The position numbers and the translations under genes are program-made. 47,726 bases of DNA, from NCBI GenBank assembly GCA_016933675.1, contig JAFGAM010000014.1, positions 1 through 47,726 on the forward strand. Reading direction: 5' to 3'. Below, in pieces: positions 42,699 through 47,726 of the stretch. Every line of letters begins with the position of its first letter. Position 1 is the first letter of the stretch. This DNA comes from Candidatus Anaeroferrophillacea bacterium (GTDB taxonomy: Bacteria > Desulfobacterota > Anaeroferrophillalia > Anaeroferrophillales > Anaeroferrophillaceae). The notes beneath the pieces are model-generated. The model saw only the letters and a list, made by a program, of their open reading frames with translations. It made no database searches and had not been told where the DNA came from.

Positions 42699-44765
42699 TC
42701 AATCGCCGGTGCCGCCGGTGCATATCGTTTCCACCGGGACGATCCCGCCGGCGGCGTTCCGGGTCAGCAACGGCAGCTCCTTCGCCAGTTCCCCGTCGGG
42801 CAGCGCGGTGGTCACCCCGGTGACCAGGAGCATGTCCCGCACCCCGCGAAGCGCGGCGGCCACTTCTTCCCCAAACCCCTCACCCTCCGCGCCATCCGCC
42901 CCGAGACGTAGAGCTTCCCGCAAACGGGCCACCAGGATAACGGTATCGTAACCGTAGGCGTCATAGGAAGAGGCCGGCTCGTCATACTGCGCCGCGTAGG
43001 CCCGGCAATAGGCCGCCGCCGGGGTATCGCCGGCGCTTCCCGCCGGCAGCAAATCGATGGCCGAACCGACGAAAACCGCGCCGGGGAGATAGTCGCCGGC
43101 ATCCTCCTGCAAGTCGCCTGACGCCCAGCTCCGGCCGCCGAGAAACCGCACTTCGGCGAGATCGTAAAAGATCAGTTGCGGAATGATGAGCCGCAGCCGC
43201 GACTGGAAGTCGGGCACCACCAGGCCGGTAAAATCCAGCGCGAGAATCGGGTGGGAACGCCGTTCCCGGTCCGCCGCCGGGGGCTGTTCAGCAGCGAAAA
43301 GCTCCCCGGTTTCCAACCCCAGTTCCTCGGCCAGCGAGCGCAGTTTGCCCTGGTTATCGGCGGCGTATTGCCGCGCCAGACGCTCCTGCTCCCGTTTCCA
43401 CTCCTCATACTCCCGACGCTCGCGGGTAAAGGCGGCATAACGTTCATTACCGATAAGCTCGCGGATCTGCGGGCCGAAATCGCTGGTATCGGGAGCATAG
43501 GGCACGCTGCGCACCACCCGGCCGCCCCAATCGTCCACGGTCGCCCGGAAATGCTCCGCGAACTCGTCTCCGAAGGACGTCCGCGGATAAAGCAGCGCCA
43601 GATTTTCCAGTCCCAGGCGGCCGACGGCGGCCGACGCCAGCTCCCGCGCCTCGTTGCGCGCGGTGAGAAAATGCTGGAAGACGTACTCCCCGCGGGCGGC
43701 CAGCCCCGGCTGCGGCGACAGGGCGATGACCGGCACCCGATGCACCTCGGCCTCAATGGCCGCCTGCAAAGCCGCAGGCCCGGTCACCGGACCGACCAAC
43801 AGCGCGACGCCTTCGTCTTCGATCAGTTCCCGCGCCAACTCCCGCGCCCGCTCGCCGTTGCCGGCAGTATCGCGGATCACCAGCTCCAGCGGCGGCAAGC
43901 CGCCGGAAACCCGCCGGGTGTCCGGCGGAATTGCGCCGGACGTCAGGAAAGCCGGAGACGCGGCGGCGGACGACGAGAAAACGGGGGACGCGGCAACGGA
44001 CATCGGAGAAGCCGGAGGTGCGGCGGCGGACGATGGGGAAGCGGCGGCGGACGATGGGGAAGCGGCGGCGGAATTCGCGGGGAGAACTTCAAGCATCGCT
44101 TCCGGCCTGCCGCCGGCAGCAGTGGCACCTTCCCCCGCCTTGCCGGCGGATGAAAATACCGGTAACGCCAGCATCATACCCTGAAGCACCCGCCGGCCGT
44201 AGGCGGCGTAATCACCGGTCAGGGGCAGCAGGCAGCCGACCCTCAGCCGGGCACCCGGCAAAACCGCTACATCCGTCTCCGGTCCCCGCCGTGCTTCGAG
44301 CTCAGCCCGCCGGGCATCGTCAAGCGGACAATACGCCAGCCGCTCCGTCAGCACCTCCCGCAGCCGCTCCCGCCGCCCGGGATCATCCGCCAGCCGGTCG
44401 GTCAGCAATTCCAGCGCCCGGCAGCGGAACACCGGCTCCATCTCCCGCAGCAGCAGCTGTTCGAGTTCGGCCTCACTAAACCGCGGCAGACAATCAAGTA
44501 CCCGATCCCGCATCTCCGGCCGAGGACCGCGCTTCCAGGCCGAACGTGCGGCATCGTAGGCCGCCGGCCAGTCTTTGGGTTCGGCCAACCATTGCCCGGC
44601 CGGTCGTTCCAGCACCGGCCGCCCGGCCCGCAGTTCCCGATCGGCCAGACCGCGGCCGGCATCAGGCATCCGCGGCGCGCAGCCGGCCGCCAGCACCAGC
44701 AGGATGCCGACCGCCACCAGCAGCCGCAGCCGCGGGCGTACTATTTCGCGTAGGTTGCTGCCCAT
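42699..44765 (-). CDS. LpoA/LivK-like periplasmic-binding-fold lipoprotein
   Basis: A 688-residue lipoprotein. The signal ends in VLAAGC, with the lipidated Cys at about residue 29. An N-terminal helical part (to about 160, rich in Leu and Arg) is followed by a type 1 periplasmic-binding domain beginning LRVGCLLPLTGDYAAYGRRV and including ELVIRDTAGNG, VALLVGPVTGPAALQAAIEA and YDAYGYDTVILVARLREAL. This combination resembles the penicillin-binding-protein activator LpoA and related branched-chain amino acid binding proteins. A Ser/Ala/Pro-rich insertion of about 50 residues (228-280), built partly of SSAAASP heptads, interrupts the binding domain. The ATG overlaps the 3' end of the upstream nuclease-like gene by 25 nt. 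The ligand is unknown. Confidence 0.78.
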   Translation of the reverse strand: MGSNLREIVRPRLRLLVAVGILLVLAAGCAPRMPDAGRGLADRELRAGRPVLERPAGQWLAEPKDWPAAYDAARSAWKRGPRPEMRDRVLDCLPRFSEAELEQLLLREMEPVFRCRALELLTDRLADDPGRRERLREVLTERLAYCPLDDARRAELEARRGPETDVAVLPGARLRVGCLLPLTGDYAAYGRRVLQGMMLALPVFSSAGKAGEGATAAGGRPEAMLEVLPANSAAASPSSAAASPSSAAAPPASPMSVAASPVFSSSAAASPAFLTSGAIPPDTRRVSGGLPPLELVIRDTAGNGERARELARELIEDEGVALLVGPVTGPAALQAAIEAEVHRVPVIALSPQPGLAARGEYVFQHFLTARNEARELASAAVGRLGLENLALLYPRTSFGDEFAEHFRATVDDWGGRVVRSVPYAPDTSDFGPQIRELIGNERYAAFTRERREYEEWKREQERLARQYAADNQGKLRSLAEELGLETGELFAAEQPPAADRERRSHPILALDFTGLVVPDFQSRLRLIIPQLIFYDLAEVRFLGGRSWASGDLQEDAGDYLPGAVFVGSAIDLLPAGSAGDTPAAAYCRAYAAQYDEPASSYDAYGYDTVILVARLREALRLGADGAEGEGFGEEVAAALRGVRDMLLVTGVTTALPDGELAKELPLLTRNAAGGIVPVETICTGGTGD
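44020..44071 (-). repeat. 21-bp in-frame tandem repeat in the lipoprotein gene
   Basis: Two perfect 21-bp units (44020-44040, 44041-44061) plus a 10-bp partial third. Read on the minus strand they encode SSAAASP heptads. Degenerate copies extend to about 43930. The unit is a multiple of three, so length changes would keep the reading frame. Confidence 0.85.
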
Positions 44766-45346
44766 ATACGTTCAAATTCCTCTTTGTAGCGATATGCGAG
44801 TCCGACGTCATCGACAATCAGCACGTTCTCCCGGTTCCAGCATTCCGCCGACGCGGTCCAGTTGAAGGATCCGGTAATCACCGTCCGGTCGTCAATGACG
44901 GCAAACTTGTTGTGCATGAGACCAAAGCGGTATTTTCGTTTCGGTATCGGCAGACCCCGGGAATAACGCACCGTTACCCCCTGCCGCTGCAGGTGAAACC
45001 CTTTGGAATAATCGCTTTCGTCGTTACCGTCGAGGATCACCGCAACCTTCACACCGCGTTCGTGCGCCCGGATCACGGCCATCGCCAGCTCCCGGTTGGT
45101 AAAGGTATAGACGGCAATTTTGATTTCTTTGCGCGCCGCATCGAGGCACTCGACAATCGCCTTCTCGGCTCCTCCAACAGGACTGAAATACACCCCCGGC
45201 GTTCCGCCGACCGCCGGCAACGGCCCCGCCACCAGCATCAGGGCACACAGCAGCACCGGCAGGAAAGGAACCACCCATCCCCGGAAGGTGCCGGAAAGCA
45301 GCGCGAATTTCTCCGGTCGGCGGCGGCAAGCCGAATCTCGATACAT
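44741..45346 (-). CDS. Exported phospholipase D / Nuc-like protein with one HKD motif
   Basis: A 201-residue protein with a hydrophobic export signal (VVPFLPVLLCALMLVAGPLP, about residues 25-44). The mature domain matches the single-HKD Nuc group of the phospholipase D superfamily: PGVYFSPVGGAEKAIVECL, IAVYTFTNRELAMAVIRAHE, and HNKFAVIDDRTVITGSFNWT, the H-x-K-x4-D motif with the catalytic His and Lys. Such proteins dimerise to build one active site and act as nucleases or phosphodiesterases. The start ATG at 45346 has only a weak upstream GGGGG; a GTG one codon earlier is possible. The 3' end overlaps the lipoprotein gene by 25 nt. Confidence 0.82.
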   Translation of the reverse strand: MYRDSACRRRPEKFALLSGTFRGWVVPFLPVLLCALMLVAGPLPAVGGTPGVYFSPVGGAEKAIVECLDAARKEIKIAVYTFTNRELAMAVIRAHERGVKVAVILDGNDESDYSKGFHLQRQGVTVRYSRGLPIPKRKYRFGLMHNKFAVIDDRTVITGSFNWTASAECWNRENVLIVDDVGLAYRYKEEFERIWAATYAK

Positions 45347-45484
45347 CACAAAAAACCCCCGGTTCCCATCATCCCCCTGTCATTAACCGAGCCCTGACTC
45401 CTTGTCAATGCCTAAGCCCGGCCGACGCAGAACACGGTCAAAGTCAACAAACATTTTTGCCGGCACCGTCAGGGCGCAACCAAA

Positions 45485-45513
45485 TTGACAACCAGACCAG
45501 ATCAGACTATGTT
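45485..45513 (+). promoter_or_regulatory. Sigma70-type promoter of the toxin-antitoxin pair
   Basis: TTGACA at 45485-45490 and TATGTT at 45508-45513 are separated by 17 nt. The transcript start is expected near 45520, about 30 bp before the antitoxin ATG. This is the best-matching promoter in the window. Confidence 0.75.
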
Positions 45514-45524
45514 GAGAAACAACA
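45510..45524. promoter_or_regulatory. Candidate antitoxin operator
   Basis: Palindrome TGTTG-AGAAA-CAACA overlapping the -10 element and transcript start. Autorepression through a palindrome at the promoter is the rule for Phd/YefM-type antitoxins, so this is a likely operator, by position and symmetry only. Confidence 0.5.
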
Positions 45525-45550
45525 CAATCGATAACAAAGAGGGGCAAAAA

Positions 45551-45808
45551 ATGCACATCACCAACATTTCCGAAGCCAAAGCCACTTTATCTTATTTGAT
45601 CAAAAAGGTTCAGGAGACCAAAGAGCCGATTATAATCGGCCGGGCCGGGGAACCGGTAGCAGTCATTTCACCATACAGCAAAGAAGACGAACCGCCGCGA
45701 CAGCTGGGAGGCAGTTGGCAAGGCAAGGTAAAAATTTCGGCTGACTTTGATGAAATTGATGCCGAAATCGCCGACAGTTTCTACAACTCACGGCTCATCC
45801 CGGAATAG
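45551..45808 (+). CDS. Phd/YefM-family antitoxin
   Basis: An 85-residue antitoxin. ITNISEAKATLSYLIKKVQE and PIIIGRAGEPVAVISPYS are the DNA-binding N-terminal fold of the Phd/YefM family; the C-terminus, with an acidic stretch (DFDEIDAEIADSFY), should wrap the toxin. The start is the ATG 7 nt after GAGGGG. The toxin gene begins 2 bp after its stop. AT content is visibly higher than in neighbouring genes, which suggests horizontal acquisition. Confidence 0.88.
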   Translation: MHITNISEAKATLSYLIKKVQETKEPIIIGRAGEPVAVISPYSKEDEPPRQLGGSWQGKVKISADFDEIDAEIADSFYNSRLIPE

Positions 45809-45810
45809 CC

Positions 45811-46188
45811 ATGAATATTCTCATCGATACTCATGTATTGATCTGGGCTCTGGAAAACAATCCAACACTATCGGACACAGCCAGAAACAGCATCGTTCGC
45901 GCCGACAATATAATATTCGTCAGTTCGGCATCGATCTGGGAAATTTCCATAAAAAAACACCTGGCAAAGCTTGAAACTCCGGATAACCTGCGGGAAGAAT
46001 TGGAATTACACCGGTTCACTCCACTGCCGATCACTCATCGGCACGCGGAACTTGCCGGCAGGCTCCCTGATATACACCGGGATCCTTTTGATCACATGCT
46101 GATAGCTCAGGCCATCGTCGAGAAACTCACTCTGGTAACCAGAGACAAATATATCGCTCAGTACAAGGTCAAAATTATTGCCGCGTGA
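45811..46188 (+). CDS. vapC: VapC-type PIN-domain ribonuclease toxin
   Basis: A 125-residue PIN toxin. Acidic active-site residues are visible: Asp in ILIDTHVLIWAL (residue 6), Glu in SSASIWEISIKKHL, and Asp in DPFDHMLIAQAI with a later Asp in LVTRDKY. The DTHVLIWAL form belongs to the PIN subgroup often paired with Phd-type antitoxins. It presumably cleaves tRNA or rRNA when free of antitoxin. Two bases separate it from the antitoxin. Confidence 0.9.
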   Translation: MNILIDTHVLIWALENNPTLSDTARNSIVRADNIIFVSSASIWEISIKKHLAKLETPDNLREELELHRFTPLPITHRHAELAGRLPDIHRDPFDHMLIAQAIVEKLTLVTRDKYIAQYKVKIIAA

Positions 46189-46333
46189 AATGGCACGCCG
46201 AAGTAAGGACATGCGGCCGCAGTATTGAAACCGTTGCGTGGGAAAAAGCGGTTCGGCAAGGCATGCATTCATCCCCGTGGCATTCTGTGGGCATTCTGCA
46301 AAGGCTATCCGGAAGCGGGCAGACCAGTCGCTG

Positions 46334-47059
46334 TCAGGATGCGGATGAAGCCAGCAGCCGCTGCAGCCGGCGAGCATTCTCCGGGGCGATGCCTTCGGCA
46401 TCGTTGTTGAAATAGACGTATGCCGGCACCTCCAGAGAACAGATATCCGCAGCCCACTTCCGGAGGGCGGCATCGTCATAGGAGGACGCATAGAGCGCCC
46501 CGGAACCGTGCAGGCGGACGTAGGCAAAATCGGCGGTCACTTCCCGGCAGGCCGTAAAACGGCCGCCGCTGTCACCGATGCACCAGGCAACACCGGCATC
46601 ACGCAAGTAGCGGAACACCCCCGGCCGCGCCCATGAGGGATGACGGGCCTCCAGGGCAAAGCGCCGGGAACGGGGCAGCAGGGCAAGGAAGGCTTCACAG
46701 TCAGTGCGGTCGTAAGGCAGGGAGGGCGGCAACTGGAAAAGCACCGGCCCGAGGCGGTCGCCCAGCAGTTTCTGGCGCTCCAGCATGCGGCGGACGGGAT
46801 CGGCGGCATCGCGCAGACGCCGCCGGTGGGTAATCAGTCGATGGGCTTTGAGCGCCATGACGAAACCCGGCGGCGTCCGGCGCCGCCAGGAAGCGAGCAT
46901 GGTCTCAGTCGGCGCCCGGTAGAAGGTGGCGTTGACCTCGACGGTGGCAAAGGTTGCGGCATAAAACTCGAGCCAGCGGCGGCGCGGCTGCCCGCCATAG
47001 AAGCTATGGCGCCAATGGTCGTAGCTCCAGCCCGAGGTGCCAACAAGGATTTTCGCCAA
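46334..47059 (-). CDS. DUF72 (YecE-like) protein
   Basis: A 241-residue TIM-barrel-like protein. The start ILVGTSGWSYDHWRHSFYGG, then EFYAATFATVEVNATFYRAP with the conserved VEVNxTFY, and GPVLFQLPPSLPYD are family hallmarks; the C-terminal region has AYVYFNNDAEGIAPENARRL, again typical. No enzymatic activity is established for the family. It stands alone between the toxin gene (145 bp, opposite strand) and the acyl-CoA dehydrogenase. Confidence 0.9.
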   Translation of the reverse strand: MAKILVGTSGWSYDHWRHSFYGGQPRRRWLEFYAATFATVEVNATFYRAPTETMLASWRRRTPPGFVMALKAHRLITHRRRLRDAADPVRRMLERQKLLGDRLGPVLFQLPPSLPYDRTDCEAFLALLPRSRRFALEARHPSWARPGVFRYLRDAGVAWCIGDSGGRFTACREVTADFAYVRLHGSGALYASSYDDAALRKWAADICSLEVPAYVYFNNDAEGIAPENARRLQRLLASSAS

Positions 47060-47158
47060 AGCCCTTTCTTCCCTTCAATGATCCGGAACCATCCTCCACA
47101 CATGTTCCCCGTCAATCCAGCCTGGAACATGTTGAATCCTGTCGCGGATACACATATC

Positions 47159-47726
47159 TCAGTTCACCTCCTCATCGGTGTCCAGCACCCGACCGGAGCA
47201 GGTAAAGAAACTGCGGTCGTCGCTGCGGATGGCCGCCAGCGCCGCATCAATGCGGCCGGCGGCCTTGGCGGTATAGAGCTCGGCCACCGCCCGTTTACGC
47301 GCGGATGACCGGGCGAGGATGCACAGCAGGTAGCTGTTGATCACGTCCGCGGCCAGGTTCACCAGCCGGGTGGCGTGATATTCCTGGTAGGCGGCGTCGC
47401 CGGTCTCCTTGAGGTGGGAGACCGCCGCCTCAAGCCGGGTGCGGAACCCCTGCACCCGCGCCAAGAGCGCTCCAAGGGAAGTCAGATCATACTCCTCTTC
47501 GTACTCGCCAAGGCGTTCCGAGACCACGCCGCCGATGATGCCGCCCAGTGCCGCCACCACCTGCAACTGGGTGGTACCCTCGTAGATATTGGTGATGCGG
47601 GCGTCGCGATAGTGACGCTCGACATTGAACTCCCTGGTGAAGCCAACCCCGCCATGGACCTGGATGGCGTCGTAGCACACCTTGTTGGCCATCTCAGTGG
47701 CATAGCATTTGGTTATCGGGGTGAAC
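47159..47726 (-). CDS. Acyl-CoA dehydrogenase, C-terminal part (runs off the window)
   Basis: The frame stays open to the window edge, reading [20 protein letters not shown] at its visible start, so the true start lies beyond 47726. The visible part contains the flavin-domain helix bundle: [20 protein letters not shown], then [20 protein letters not shown], a classic C-terminal acyl-CoA dehydrogenase motif. About 130 more residues follow, longer than in standard 380-residue members, matching the extended subgroup of about 570-600 residues. It would oxidise an acyl-CoA, with electrons passed to an electron-transfer flavoprotein. Substrate cannot be told from the fragment. Confidence 0.9.
   Translation of the reverse strand, partial: FTPITKCYATEMANKVCYDAIQVHGGVGFTREFNVERHYRDARITNIYEGTTQLQVVAALGGIIGGVVSERLGEYEEEYDLTSLGALLARVQGFRTRLEAAVSHLKETGDAAYQEYHATRLVNLAADVINSYLLCILARSSARKRAVAELYTAKAAGRIDAALAAIRSDDRSFFTCSGRVLDTDEEVN

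Overview
The window is GC-rich chromosomal DNA (roughly two-thirds G+C by eye). Gene content and order suggest a Gram-negative anaerobe of the Desulfobacterota / former Deltaproteobacteria. The evidence is heptose-LPS genes, an ATP synthase cluster with separate b' and b subunits but no a or c subunit, and the order ffh-rpsP-khpA-rimM-trmD-SPOUT methylase-rplS-rnhB-yraN. The lineage call is inference from remembered family and synteny knowledge; no search was run. No tRNA, rRNA, CRISPR array, prophage or transposase was seen.

Layout. 0.1-5.5 kb: a small membrane protein, an adenine deaminase, two adjacent FlgO-like lipoproteins, an NCS2 purine permease and sfsA. 5.6-9.8 kb (minus strand): the LPS-core unit gmhA-hldE, an overlapping gene of uncertain function (deoxyhypusine-synthase-like) and a family 2 glycosyltransferase. 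10.0-14.4 kb (minus): pepA, a sodium-dependent SNF-type transporter, an HD-domain nucleotidase-like protein and a small helical protein. 14.8-20.3 kb (minus): a translation/SRP operon from ffh down to yraN with a good sigma70-type promoter upstream of ffh. 20.4-27.8 kb (minus): glmU-glmS-ClC channel-pcrA, tightly packed. 28.0-34.0 kb (minus): atpF'-F-H-A-G-D-C, closed by an intrinsic terminator. 34.35-42.5 kb (plus, divergent from atp): a large Mrp/Mbh-type cation/proton antiporter cluster with three NuoL/M/N-like subunits and a split MrpA tail. 42.7-45.3 kb (minus): a periplasmic-binding-fold lipoprotein with an in-frame 21-bp repeat, preceded by an overlapping exported phospholipase-D/Nuc-like gene. 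45.5-46.2 kb (plus): an AT-richer Phd/VapC-type toxin-antitoxin pair with promoter and operator. 46.3 kb to the end (minus): a DUF72 protein and the C-terminal part of an acyl-CoA dehydrogenase that runs off the window.

How the parts fit. Most of the window is housekeeping: envelope precursor synthesis (glmU, glmS, gmhA, hldE), translation and membrane targeting, and energy conservation. The divergent pair of ATP synthase catalytic operon and Mrp/Mbh-like antiporter operon shares one control region and may link proton and sodium circuits. The most noteworthy items are that antiporter cluster, the uncharacterised gene overlapping hldE, G8 tracts at gmhA and inside hldE, and several small repeat families between genes.
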